Of a stretch of DNA of 64,000 bases, positions 1 through 9,508 are shown in pieces. The DNA is from Globisporangium splendens. Taxonomy: Eukaryota; Oomycota; Peronosporomycetes; Pythiales; Pythiaceae. The position numbers and the translations under genes are program-made. The notes beneath the pieces were generated by a model. That model was given only the letters and a program-made list of their open reading frames with translations. It was not told the origin of the DNA and made no database searches. The stretch covers positions 363,726 through 427,725 of the forward strand of contig VFIW01000076.1 of assembly GCA_006386115.1 (NCBI GenBank), in the 5' to 3' direction. Each line of letters begins with the position of its first letter. Positions within the stretch are counted from its first letter, which is position 1.

Positions 1-815
1 TGCTCGAGTCGATGCATTGCAGTGTAGCGAGCAGCTTTCAAAGGTAGCCAAAGTTTTGCAATGAAAATTCATTCTGGATGGAGTTGCGCTATCCACACTC
101 TGCATCACGCATTTGGTCAAGTGCAGGGAAATACTACCCGGTCATTTCTCCCAAAGTACAGTGATGGGTGTAACCCGAAACGTAACCCCATGTCACTCTA
201 ACGAGAGAAGATGCTCGGCTCGGCTTGTCTGGCTCGGCTCACTTGGCTCGAAAATGACAAGATGCAGTGACAGCGAACACTTTTTGGCCATGACATATTG
301 AAAATGGCGATAGATGAATGCGTTTCGTGTGTTTACGTCTCGGTGAATCCACGGATATGCGGTTTCTCTTATCCACTCATGAGCATGTATCTTGGCCTGA
401 AATTAGCCACGTGGACCTGTGAGACTGGAAGTACTTGAGCACACAGTGAAACGATATCCTTCAGAAAGCGGAGTGAGCTTCAAGTCGATGTCAAATAGTC
501 CAGTGGAACGACGGGTGCAAGAGTGGGCTCAGCTTTAATCGAGTAGTATTGCGTCTCCATATGGATGGATGGATGGATGCTGGCATTTTACAGTCGACTC
601 CTGGCGAACATTGCGGGGTTCAACATCAAGACTTTTTGCTTTGTCTTGCGTTGTCACGTGCACGCTCACATCTCTCGGAGCACCAAGAAGACCTCAACAG
701 CATGAAACGAATTCGACAAGCAGAGCCTTAGGTATACAATCGTGTATATTATAAATCGATTTAGCGTTTTGACACAATACTTCAGCACTAGTCGAAGTAG
801 CTAGACGCTAGCAAC
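1..815. other. Intergenic, no gene recognised
   Basis: Only short reading frames without family motifs occur here. A short GATG tandem run lies near 560-580. The right end is the 3' flank of the minus-strand elicitin-like gene. Confidence 0.6.
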
Positions 816-1394
816 TTAGAAGAAAGCGGCGGCGACGGCAACGGCGACCGAACCGGCAGCCATGGCGAGCGATGAAGCAGACGAAGCTGGAGTGGCGGTC
901 GTTGGCGCTGGGGTGGTGGTCACAGTGGTGCTCGAAGTGCTCGAGCCGGAGCTGCTCGAGGTCGTCGCAGGGGCAGGAGCAGTCGTCGTCGTCGTCGTTC
1001 CCGAGGTGCTGCCGACAGTAGCAGTGCCGCCCGAGCTACCAGCCGAGCTGCCGGCCGCAGCGGCGGAGCTGCCAGCCGTGGCGGAGGTACCACTACAAGC
1101 AGTCGTGATTGGGGTCAGCAAGTCGGTTTCCAATTGAAGACCGAGCAAGGTGCAGTCACCAAGGTTGAGCGCCTGGACGGCAGACACAACGTTGAGGCAC
1201 GCAGTGCTGGCGCAGATGCGGGTCAAGGTGTCGGCAGTTGGACGCGATGGTGGCACAAAGTTGAAGCCCGAGTCGGCGGTACAGGTCTGCACGTTCGGGT
1301 TGGTCAAAAGTGGCGTGATCCGCGTGAGGTCGCAAGCGGTCTGCGCGTTGGCAACGGCGAGGGTGGCGGCAATGGCGACGATGGAGAGCTGCAT
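816..1394 (-). CDS. Elicitin-like protein, GPI-anchored type (ELL-1)
   Basis: The 192-residue product has a signal peptide (about residues 1-17, ending VANA) and an elicitin fold with six cysteines at 21, 38, 61, 66, 81 and 100. Elicitins are small secreted oomycete proteins that bind sterols or lipids, and several trigger plant defence. After the domain comes an Ala/Ser/Thr/Gly-rich linker (about 103-170) that is probably O-glycosylated. The C-terminus is hydrophobic, as expected for a GPI-anchor signal, so the protein probably sits on the cell surface. An oomycete Inr/FPR motif lies about 40 bp upstream (1431-1447), which supports this start. It is the first of a minus-strand elicitin cluster. 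Family assignment is firm; sterol binding is inferred from the family. Confidence 0.93.
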   Translation of the reverse strand: MQLSIVAIAATLAVANAQTACDLTRITPLLTNPNVQTCTADSGFNFVPPSRPTADTLTRICASTACLNVVSAVQALNLGDCTLLGLQLETDLLTPITTACSGTSATAGSSAAAAGSSAGSSGGTATVGSTSGTTTTTTAPAPATTSSSSGSSTSSTTVTTTPAPTTATPASSASSLAMAAGSVAVAVAAAFF

Positions 1395-1430
1395 GGTGGA
1401 CGTAAAAGGAAGCTGCTTGACCTGTGGAGG

Positions 1431-1447
1431 GTAAATTGCGGAATGAA
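1431..1447 (-). promoter_or_regulatory. Oomycete Inr/FPR core promoter of ELL-1
   Basis: On the minus strand this reads TTCATTCCGCAATTTAC, matching the oomycete initiator plus flanking promoter region. It gives a leader of about 40-50 nt before the ATG at 1394. Confidence 0.8.
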
Positions 1448-3107
1448 GACAGATAGAGTGAGAGATGGCCCCGCACGTGCACGTCGGGCTCCCGGGTCAC
1501 ACGAGTGATGCAACGAGTGACATCATCATGCAGAGCCAGTAATACGCAGTGGCGTAGGTCGCTGATCTTTCTGCGTTTCGAATGCCAGAGCATCTGTTTC
1601 CTCACGTTCCTTAGCTTTGCCCTCCCCTCTCCCTCCGCCACCGCGTTTTGATGTGTGTCGGATACTGCACTTGGAAATTAAAAAAGGATCCTGGAACGTA
1701 ATCAACCCGAACCGTCTACGCACGCACTCCACTTGCCGATCGAGTGTAATTGCGCTGCCCGATTTATTTCGTACCTCACGATCCTTGATTTACAGCGCTG
1801 ACCTGCAGGTCTTGTAAACAGAGCGAGCCTCGACTCGAGTGCTGAGATGCACTTTTAGGACAGCGGCGAGGAAATAGGAGGATGGCAAAGAGGATGCTGG
1901 CGATAGCTGTGCGGTGAACTCAAGTCAGCATTTCTTAATGCGGTATCGGATTCCACTGCATCAGTCCAACGCACCGCCAAGGAAGTCCAACGTCGCGGCT
2001 GAAATGGAAGATCGTAGAGACTTGTAGCTCATGCACATAAAAGGGCTCGCAGTTGCTGATCACACACATGCAATGAATGCACTGTCTGTCTGCGATACGG
2101 TCCAAAAGAACTCGTCTGCCTCTATACATCAAGCAAAATGTATTATGCCTTTCGTTCGATTAGGTGTATCCTCTTCACACGGAGAAAGACAAACCTTTTC
2201 AATTACGGTATTGCGTTTTTGTCGCAGACGATTCCACGCATTATCACAGGAAGCAGCTGCTTGTCACAACTTTACGATCGCGAGACCGATGTGGAGTGGT
2301 CCACGCCGTTGTGTTGTAGTGGGTGAGTATGCATATTTTGTGTGAGTTCTTGTGCATTCAGCTGCCTCTGTGTACTTTGTTTGTGAGCTCTTTCGCAACT
2401 GAGCTGCCCAAGTTGCTCAGCTGATGCTCGTGAGGCTGGGCACCTCGAGCTTTCGTCTCTTCTCGCTCTGTGCTGCCAGCAGCACCTCTACATGTAGACG
2501 AAGCGAAAGGCGCGTGCGACGTTCGGTCAATACGTTACGTTGGCCACGGCTATGACTTAGAGCCGTGCCCAACATATCTTTGTCCACGTTTGAGAAGGCG
2601 CATCGATTTCCAACTTGGATCTCAAAGCACCGGAGAATCATGAACATGCTTTTGTTTGGGTAAAGCAGTAATCCCGATGGAGAGCAGGATTACTGGTGGA
2701 CGGAGGTTGTACACTCGAGCGAAACACGACTGGAATTGGTCGATGACGCACTGGCAAAAAGTGTTTCGGTGCACTGACCAACCCAACAGGTCGTCTACAT
2801 CGGTTGAATCATTTGGGATCTCCAAGATACTGTACGCACTGGCATTAAGGGAGGCTTGTGCCACAAGCTTCGTCTCAGAAATCCGTTGGCGCCGATCCAT
2901 GCCACGCTGGACGCTTCAGCCCCAGACTAACTCGAAAAACAACTCGTTGGTGAATTTGCTGGCTCGATCACACGCGTGTACCTACGATACGGAGTACGTT
3001 GTTCTCTACATGTGATTGAACCGCGCCACAAAGCATTGCATCTTGTGAGAAAAACTGTAGTTAACATTGCTTATTAATGAAAGCTTAACGTATCCCTTTA
3101 GCTCGTC
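1448..3107. other. Intergenic region with a possible transposase relic
   Basis: No supported gene. A plus-strand frame at 2656-3015 encodes a W-rich stretch (DWNWSMTHWQKVF) that loosely resembles the linker of Tc1/mariner transposases. The match is too short and degenerate to annotate as an element. Confidence 0.4.
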
Positions 3108-3650
3108 TTAGTAGACTGCAGCAGCAATAGAGCACACCACCGCTCCGACGGCAGCAACCGAAAGCGACGTCGCTGCCGAGCGTGGTGATGGCGTTGGCGT
3201 CGTCGTGCTGTTTGCCGGTGCCTTCACCATGCTGTCGTCGTCAGATGAATCTTCCACACTGCCCGATCCATGGCCGCTGCCAGAGCCGTGGACGTGGTCA
3301 TGCGAGTCGTCGGTGGTGTTGTTGGTAGCAGTTGAGCCCTTCTTGCAAGCCGCCTCAATTGGATCCAAGAGATCCGCGTACAGCTGCTTGCCCCTGATGG
3401 TGCATTCTGGGAGACCGGCGCTCTTCGCCGCACTCCACACAGTCATACAAGCCGCGCTGTTGCAGAACTTGGTCATCGCATCACCGGTCGGCGTAGCTAG
3501 CTTGGCGAAATCGAAGCCAGACTGGACTTCGCACGTCGACTGCTCAGGAATCGACACGGCGTCGTTGAGCTTGAGGTCACACTCTGCAGCGTGGACAGTA
3601 GCAGCGAGTGTGATGGTGGCGACGGCGGTGATGGCAGTAGCGAACTTCAT
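3108..3650 (-). CDS. Elicitin-like protein with His/Asp-rich linker (ELL-2)
   Basis: The product has 180 residues. An ATG further upstream would add 116 residues, but the Inr-like motif at 3677-3693 lies inside that extension, so the ATG at 3650 is preferred. The signal peptide is about residues 1-22. Elicitin cysteines are at 24, 40, 63, 68, 83 and 102. The linker carries an N-glycosylation sequon-like NNTT, then alternating His, Asp, Ser and Gly (SHDHVHGSGSGHGSGS), then an acidic run. A Thr/Pro patch and a hydrophobic GPI-type tail finish the protein. The His/Asp linker differs from the usual Thr/Ser/Pro linkers and could bind metal, which is inference. Sequence and order suggest common descent with the relic at 4280-4920. 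Confidence 0.9.
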   Translation of the reverse strand: MKFATAITAVATITLAATVHAAECDLKLNDAVSIPEQSTCEVQSGFDFAKLATPTGDAMTKFCNSAACMTVWSAAKSAGLPECTIRGKQLYADLLDPIEAACKKGSTATNNTTDDSHDHVHGSGSGHGSGSVEDSSDDDSMVKAPANSTTTPTPSPRSAATSLSVAAVGAVVCSIAAAVY

Positions 3651-3676
3651 GGTAATGTGTTGTTGGATGCAGGAGG

Positions 3677-3693
3677 CGAATTGCAGAATGAAC
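3677..3693 (-). promoter_or_regulatory. Inr/FPR core promoter of ELL-2
   Basis: The minus strand reads TTCATTCTGCAATTCGC, a close match to the oomycete start-site element. It sits about 30 bp above the chosen ATG. Confidence 0.75.
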
Positions 3694-4279
3694 AAGATGT
3701 GAAAGCATTTTACGAGCAGCACTGAGGATCTCAGTGTTAAGCAAGTCGTGATTTGGTTGTGTATGTTGTGGCGCCTAGAATCACTGGATGACAAAGGAGT
3801 TACTTGGACCAGACTAGTGTGTGTGTGTGTTTTGTACTCTACCTTCGAACATTGGCCACTACCTGCACACAAACGTGAGGTTGACGTATCCAACAAGGTG
3901 ACGACATCTTGTAATCTACTGATGGATACATCAGACATCTCGGCAAGGTTGCGCCGCTTTGCTATGATTGGCTCGTGGCCGATCTCCAACTGTGGCACAT
4001 CGCTTGAGATTGGCTATCGATGGGTACAAGGCACGTGTCATTGCCTTTCGTACCTCCTCATTCTTGCCGCACTTCTCTTCGCTGATCAGATAGGTCCAGC
4101 TTGGCGGACCCCACGCGCGCTGTACATGTGCTCGCATCTGAGAATGCAGTCGAGTTTTCAAAGAGCACTGCTATTGCCTGCACCAATATAGCATTAGCTC
4201 TCGTTACAGCCTGCACCAAAGTGTGCCACAAATTTTACTATATCTTACCTCGTCAATATGTCGTCTTGATTTGCCTCGT

Positions 4280-4920
4280 CTAGGTGGACACAGTGACAGA
4301 TAAAACGACTGAGAGCATGAAGGCTCCAGCAGCAAGCGATAACGATGAGTCTGCTGACTTAGGTGGGGATGGTTAATGGGCTTCTTGCTGTTTCTCGGCG
4401 CGGCCACTGTGGCGGCGGTGTCCATTGTAGCACCAGAGCCATGTGAGTGAACATGAACATTGTGTGGTGTAGAGTTGTCGCGGAAGTCTTTGGAGCTACG
4501 AGAGCGAACGCCACCGCCATCATAGGAGCTATGGACCCGCTGGAGCGTCATGGTAGGTGCGGTCATGGGGAGTCGACTGCTCCTGTACCGTTGCAGGAAT
4601 TACCGTTCTTTGGCTTCTCGCAAGCCGCCTTAGCGGATCCAAGACACCCACATACAGTTTCTTACTGCCGATTGCGCATTCTTCGAGACCGATACCCTTC
4701 ACGACCTTGAACACAGACATGCAAGCGCTCTGTTGCAAAACTTGGCTGTCACTTCGTCTGACAGAGTCGCAGGGGAGCTGAAATTCAACCCAGACTCAGC
4801 CTTGCATGTTTCTTCCTCTTGAGTGCTGATAGCGTCGTAGAATGTAAGGTCACAGTCCGCGGCATGGACAGCCGCTGCGGTGACATTGGATACCGCAGGG
4901 AGGATAGTGGTAAACTGCAT
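4280..4920 (-). pseudogene. Elicitin-like pseudogene, at least three frameshifts
   Basis: An ATG at 4920 opens a signal peptide and the first half of an elicitin domain, down to about 4725. The homology then continues in a second frame (about 4738-4640), shifts again close to the last domain cysteine, and carries on through a His/Ser/Gly linker (frame read at about 4566-4390). A GPI-type hydrophobic tail appears in yet another frame and ends at a stop at 4280-4282. The order of parts matches ELL-2, and an Inr-like element survives upstream. No single frame encodes the whole protein, so this is a dead copy unless the assembly contains indel errors. Confidence 0.85.
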
Positions 4921-4969
4921 GGCGATAGAGACAATGTGCTTCTAGAATTGTTGTTGTTGGGTGCAGAAA

Positions 4970-4989
4970 GCAAATTGGGACGTGATGAA
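4970..4989 (-). promoter_or_regulatory. Inr/FPR-like element of the elicitin pseudogene
   Basis: The minus strand carries TTCATCACGTCCCAATTTGC. The initiator and the CAATTTGC flank are retained but spaced a few bases further apart than in the active paralogues. Confidence 0.5.
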
Positions 4990-5734
4990 CCACTGAGTTG
5001 ACGCGCTGCATGCTATGGGCCGGAGTCAGAAGGTGGCTCTCAGTAATGCCGGATACCCATCCACCGAGGCTACAGTGTGTCACGCTGATGAGTCCACAAG
5101 ACTTGGCAAGAGCTGCCCGGTGAAATGTTGTCAGTGCTGCTGTTCTGAGTCAGATACACTTGGTATTGTATGGTAATCGTTGGGTGAGTCTCGCTTCTGA
5201 TTGGCTGAGAGACGATCTTACCTTGTCCATCTCGCGCTCTGATTGGCTACTTCTGGTGGTAACTGAGCTGCTGACACGCGCAAACTGACCATTGACCAGC
5301 TGAAGTTCAGTGAGGTGTCCAGCCATGATGGTCAGCATAGACGAACGACGAGGCTAACATCCAGTGTACTGGGTAATGGGTCTATCGGACAAAGAATAGA
5401 AGCTACAAAGCTTAGTGCTTGAAGGTCAATGCTCTAGGCGTACACTCGAGTAGCCTATTAGGCGGAATGGAAGTCGCAGTGTGCGTGACTTAACCGGTGA
5501 AACTCGCTGCACACATCAATCAAGTTTCGTGTTGACAGTGCTTTGGAGGAGATGTGCTGTCAGATGTCTTGACGAACATCTGTTGAAACGAATGAAGTGG
5601 AATATCACGTTCATCAATAGTGAGACGGACGACCAAAGCTCCACTTTGCTTCGAACCAATACTACTCGGAAGAGTCATACTGCGTGTTTCTAAGGTACTA
5701 CGAGTTATACTGCTTAGTTGCGAGGTACTAGTAC
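4990..5734. other. Intergenic, no gene recognised
   Basis: No reading frame with family features on either strand. It separates the elicitin relic from ELL-3. Confidence 0.6.
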
Positions 5735-6319
5735 TTAGAACATCGCAGCGCCAATGACGAGCACAATGGCGCCGGCCGCCATGGTGAGCGTCGATGCATC
5801 AGAGGAGGCGGTTGGAGTCTTCGTGGTAGCGCTTGGGGTCGTCGAAGGAGTCTTGGCGGTCGCACTTGGGGTGGCTGACGTGGTCGAAGGAGTCTTAGTG
5901 GTGGTGCTCGGGGTGCTCGATGGCGCAGTCGTCGTCTTGGTAGTGCTGTTGCTGGTGCTTGGCGTGCTCGTGACCTTGGTTGTCGTGCTTGGCGTGCTCG
6001 TAGCGATCTTACAACCCGCTCCCTCGGCAGGTTCCAGGATGTCCTCGATGAGGTCCACTCCGTTGATCGAGCACTCGGGGATGCTGAGCGCCATAGCGGT
6101 CTTCCAGAGGCTGAGGCACGTGTCACTCTCGCAGAACTTGGCAAGGATCGTGGCGGATGGTTTGGTGCCAGACGTAAGATCGAAGCCCGAGTCGGTCTTG
6201 CACTTGGTGAGTTGGGTCTCTGGGAATGCTTGTGCGATCTGGGTGGTGTCGCACATGTTTCCATGCGCAGCAACGAGGGGAGTAGCAGCGATGGCGACAA
6301 TGGCGATGAAGGACTTCAT
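5735..6319 (-). CDS. Elicitin-like protein, Thr/Pro-rich, GPI-anchored type (ELL-3)
   Basis: The product has 194 residues. The signal peptide is about residues 1-18. Elicitin cysteines are at 23, 40, 63, 68, 83 and 103. The linker (about 106-170) is built of repeated TPSTTTK-like units, a mucin-like stretch probably O-glycosylated, followed by a GPI-type tail. The frame stays open 31 residues above this ATG, but the Inr/FPR motif at 6366-6382 lies there, so translation most likely starts at 6319. The leader, signal peptide and much of the elicitin domain are nearly the same as in ELL-4, which marks the two as a recent tandem duplicate. ELL-4 has a much longer repeat linker. Confidence 0.92.
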   Translation of the reverse strand: MKSFIAIVAIAATPLVAAHGNMCDTTQIAQAFPETQLTKCKTDSGFDLTSGTKPSATILAKFCESDTCLSLWKTAMALSIPECSINGVDLIEDILEPAEGAGCKIATSTPSTTTKVTSTPSTSNSTTKTTTAPSSTPSTTTKTPSTTSATPSATAKTPSTTPSATTKTPTASSDASTLTMAAGAIVLVIGAAMF

Positions 6320-6365
6320 GGTAGCGAGTGTTTTAGTTGCGGTTGTTGTGGGTAAGATGCACGAA

Positions 6366-6382
6366 GCAAATTGTGGAATGAG
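6366..6382 (-). promoter_or_regulatory. Inr/FPR core promoter of ELL-3
   Basis: The minus strand reads CTCATTCCACAATTTGC, an almost ideal oomycete initiator plus flanking region, about 50 bp above the ATG. Confidence 0.85.
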
Positions 6383-7337
6383 GAGTATTTGTGAACCGGA
6401 GCTGTAGGACAACTGCCGCTATGACTAGGTACCCGTTAGCTGGAGTCGAAGCGCAGGTGGATGTGTATCCAGTCGTCTACGATCACCAGAGACTTCGTTC
6501 TACCTCGTAGACCGGTCTGTGCATCACGAATGATACCAGTCGGTTCAGAGAACAGAGGATAGTAGCCTGGATGAGAGAGGAAACCATGCTTACCGCCTGG
6601 GTGCAGTAAGTAAATGGTCTACAGAGAGCCTATTGTGCCACTATCTACTTGGTATCCTTCTGAACCTCATTTCGGGCACCGCATTCTTCTCTATGGATGT
6701 ATCATGTGGCTCCCACCTATGCTTGCAGGAAACGTCAGTTTGACTTGCACCCATTGTTAAACGCTATCTGTAATCTTCTGAATGGCGTTGGCAGACTCAC
6801 CACCTCTCTGAAGGTTTGTCGCGGTGCCATGGTGCGGATACATGCAAAAGAGATTCAGTTCAGGAAAGTAGGGCAGATTGCAAGCAGTCGAGGGTGTCCA
6901 ATCGAGAGCTCAGCGGGAATCATCGCCCTAGCAACCCTGCTCTCGCTGCATTTAACTTCATGCACAAAGCGTGCAAATATATCCATACGGAAACCTAGCG
7001 CGCAGCAAAGTCCGCCCGAAAGAATCACTGTCTCAATGGCAGTAACGTTCAGTTATGGGTTCTCTCGCGATAGTGGTTTGCACTCACCAACAATCCAGGT
7101 ACTTTATTGCACGATTGCATTATGTTGAAATGAAAGTTCACGTGTACTGTCAGAGGCATGCTTCATTAATGGAGAGGTACTTCAGTCCATCATATCAGCG
7201 ACTAGAAGAAAAAGAAAATGCATGCATAAGCGTCAACCTACTCAAGAGTACTCGCTCAGGACAAATGTGAGCAGAAGTATACGCATATGAGCTCTCAAAA
7301 ATCGAGTGATCAAGAGTGTAAATGGATATGCTCGATC
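6383..7337. other. Intergenic, no gene recognised
   Basis: A plus-strand frame of 143 codons near 6700-7128 has no motif or promoter and biased composition. I see nothing else to support a gene. Confidence 0.55.
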
Positions 7338-8078
7338 TTAGTGCATCACAGCAGCAAAGACGGTCACAATGGCGCCGGCCGCAATAGTGAGTTTCGATGC
7401 ACTAGAAGCTGCGGTAGGCGCCTTCGTCGTCGTGCTTGGGGTTGTCGAAGGAGTCTTGGCCGTGCTTGGGGTACTTGAAGCTGAAGAGGTGGAAGGGGTC
7501 TTGGCAGTCGTCGAGTTTGGGGTGGCCGAAGTGGTCGAAGGAGTCTTGGCAGCTGAAGTGGTCGAAGGAGTCTTGGCAGTCGTCGAGCTTGGGGTAGTTG
7601 AAGCCGACGTGGTCGTAGGAGTCTTTGCGGTCGTCGTCGAGCTTGGGGTGGCCGAAGTGGTAGAAGGAGTCTTGGCAGCAGTGCTGCTGGGGGTACTCGT
7701 GCTTGGCGCAGTCGTCGTCTTGGTGGTGTCGCCGTCGAGACGGCGCATGTTCACATTGCGCTTGCACACCGCCTCGATAGGCTCCAAGATGTCTCCGATG
7801 AGGTCCACTCCGTTGATCGAGCACTCGGGGATGTTGAGTTCCACGGCGGTCTTCCAGAGGCTGAGGCACGTGTCACTCTCGCAGAACTTGGCAAGAGTGG
7901 TGGGGCTTGGTGCGAGGCTGGAGAAGAGGTCGAAGCCCGATTCACTCTGGCACTGGTCTAGTTCCGCGTCTGGAAACGCCAGTGCGAGTTCGGTGTAGTC
8001 GCAGATGGTGTCTTGCGCAGCGGCGAGAGGGGAGGCAGCGAGGGCGACAATGGCGGCGAAGGCGATGAAGGATTTCAT
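7338..8078 (-). CDS. Elicitin-like protein with long repeat linker (ELL-4)
   Basis: The product has 246 residues. The signal peptide is about residues 1-21. Elicitin cysteines are at 26, 43, 66, 71, 86 and 105. A short basic stretch (KRNVNMRRL) follows. Then comes a linker of about 110 residues built of imperfect AKTPSTTSATP-type repeats, encoded by a GC-rich minisatellite between about 7430 and 7700, and a GPI-type tail. The expected role is a cell-wall or membrane-anchored elicitin whose domain is held away from the surface by a glycosylated stalk. The linker is longer than in sister gene ELL-3, which points to repeat expansion. The Inr/FPR at 8125-8141 fixes the start at 8078. Confidence 0.92.
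   Translation of the reverse strand: MKSFIAFAAIVALAASPLAAAQDTICDYTELALAFPDAELDQCQSESGFDLFSSLAPSPTTLAKFCESDTCLSLWKTAVELNIPECSINGVDLIGDILEPIEAVCKRNVNMRRLDGDTTKTTTAPSTSTPSSTAAKTPSTTSATPSSTTTAKTPTTTSASTTPSSTTAKTPSTTSAAKTPSTTSATPNSTTAKTPSTSSASSTPSTAKTPSTTPSTTTKAPTAASSASKLTIAAGAIVTVFAAVMH
7430..7700. repeat. Coding minisatellite in ELL-4 linker
   Basis: On the plus strand, blocks such as GTGGTCGAAGGAGTCTTGGC recur with small changes. They encode Thr/Ser/Pro-rich repeat units of the elicitin stalk. Confidence 0.75.
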
Positions 8079-8124
8079 GGTAGCGAGTGTTTTAGTTGCG
8101 GTTGTTGTGGGTAAGATGCACGAA

Positions 8125-8141
8125 GCAAATTGCGGAATGAG
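8125..8141 (-). promoter_or_regulatory. Inr/FPR core promoter of ELL-4
   Basis: The minus strand reads CTCATTCCGCAATTTGC, the same element and spacing as in ELL-3. Confidence 0.85.
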
Positions 8142-9508
8142 GAATCGCACTGACTGTCAGGATTGGCAGCCAAGCCAAGATGGATTAGGCTACCCAGCGA
8201 GATGGTTCGCTCTGCTCATCGTGAATAACCGGAACCTAGATAGCACCATACCCTGGATTGAGGCTGAGCCTGAGAGAATAATTTCCCAAGGTTGGAAGAG
8301 CATCGGATAACTCAAACTTACAAGATTCGCACTTACTGTCTCCTCGTGCATCGCTCTGGAACTGGTCGCTGGCGTTGAAGCTGGAGCAATGCCCAAAGTG
8401 TCTGCTGTAGATGAACAATGAGAGCTCTGGGTAGTAACGAGAGTTGTACTGATCCACATTTCCTCTGAAAAGCAGCGCACACGTAGCCAGTGCCTGACTC
8501 ATTCACAGAAACCAGGCACGTGGTCTTCGAAAGCACCGGGTTCGAGGCACGCGCCGTGAATCCAATTCTGTCTTTGCGTGCGGCTGCTGCTCAGTTTATC
8601 GAGTGCTGCAGTGGGACCGTCGGCAGTATCTTCTGTGCTGAACACGTGAGAAATGCTTTTCAGGTCGAGCTGAGCCCAAACAAATACCAGGTTCAGAGTC
8701 AAAACGGACACTGCAACGGACTCGAAACAACAAGATGGATGCTAAGCAACTGAAACGCTCGCATCTGGGGACCAGTCTTCGTGCATCAAAGGGCAAACCA
8801 AATCGAACCTGATCTACTGCCGCTGCCTCGTTCAACCACACACAAGATGTATCTGCTTCAATTTCTCCAGCTAGGCAGTCAGAGCTACGCGCTGCCCTCC
8901 CATGTAGGTCATGGGTGGAGTTTTCCGCGCTATGCAGTCACATTTGCACTGTCATGTTGCACAATGGCGTGGGTGACATTGACTTCAGGAACACTTGAGT
9001 CGAATCGAGATGGCCGCTTGAAGACAAGAACGCAAATTGCAGACTGAAGTTCGAAGCCCTTCGTTATCTTCTAATGCGTTTGACACTGCCTTGGAGAGTT
9101 TATCTGTCCAGTCGTTGATTTGTTTTGCTAGCGGACATGGTGATGCCCAACATATCGCTGTCGTTCTCGCACAAGTCCAGCTGCCATGTGACTCACGAAG
9201 CGCGACTCAAAAAGGGTGCCACGAATATAAGGACTCTCTCTCTCTCTCCTAGGCGCTCACATATCATTGTCCGTGCTTTGCCAATCTAAGCCTGCCTACT
9301 TCATTGACATTTGCCTGTTTGCCGCACAGTATGATGCTGCATTGCTACCTTTTCGAGTCTTGGGAGTTGCTTAGGTGACTCACCGTCGATCATAAGCCAA
9401 GGACAGAAGCGGTAGATTAAAACGGCATGGACTGAAAACACACACACACAAGCTTCTCTTTACCAAAACCCATTATGCATTTTCAGCGATATAGGTGGGA
9501 ATCACTAT
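8142..9508. other. Intergenic region with an orphan Inr/FPR-like motif
   Basis: No supported gene. A minus-strand TTCAGTCTGCAATTTGCG at about 9030-9047 looks like a core promoter, but only a 13-codon frame follows it. It may be a relic of a lost family member. A short CT repeat lies near 9234-9249. Confidence 0.5.

Noticed and set aside
3108..3998. Longer start of ELL-2 giving 296 residues
   Set aside because: The extension covers the promoter motif and has no signal peptide; the inner ATG starts a perfect one.
5754..6407. Long plus-strand frame (217 codons) opposite ELL-3, and a similar one at 7369-7998 opposite ELL-4
   Set aside because: Val/Leu/Ala-rich antisense of Thr/Ser/Pro codons; mirror of the real gene with no motif or promoter.
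9234..9249. CT microsatellite, and GT/CA runs near 3818 and 47710
   Set aside because: Ordinary simple repeats without further structure; the last was used only as evidence for arm identity.
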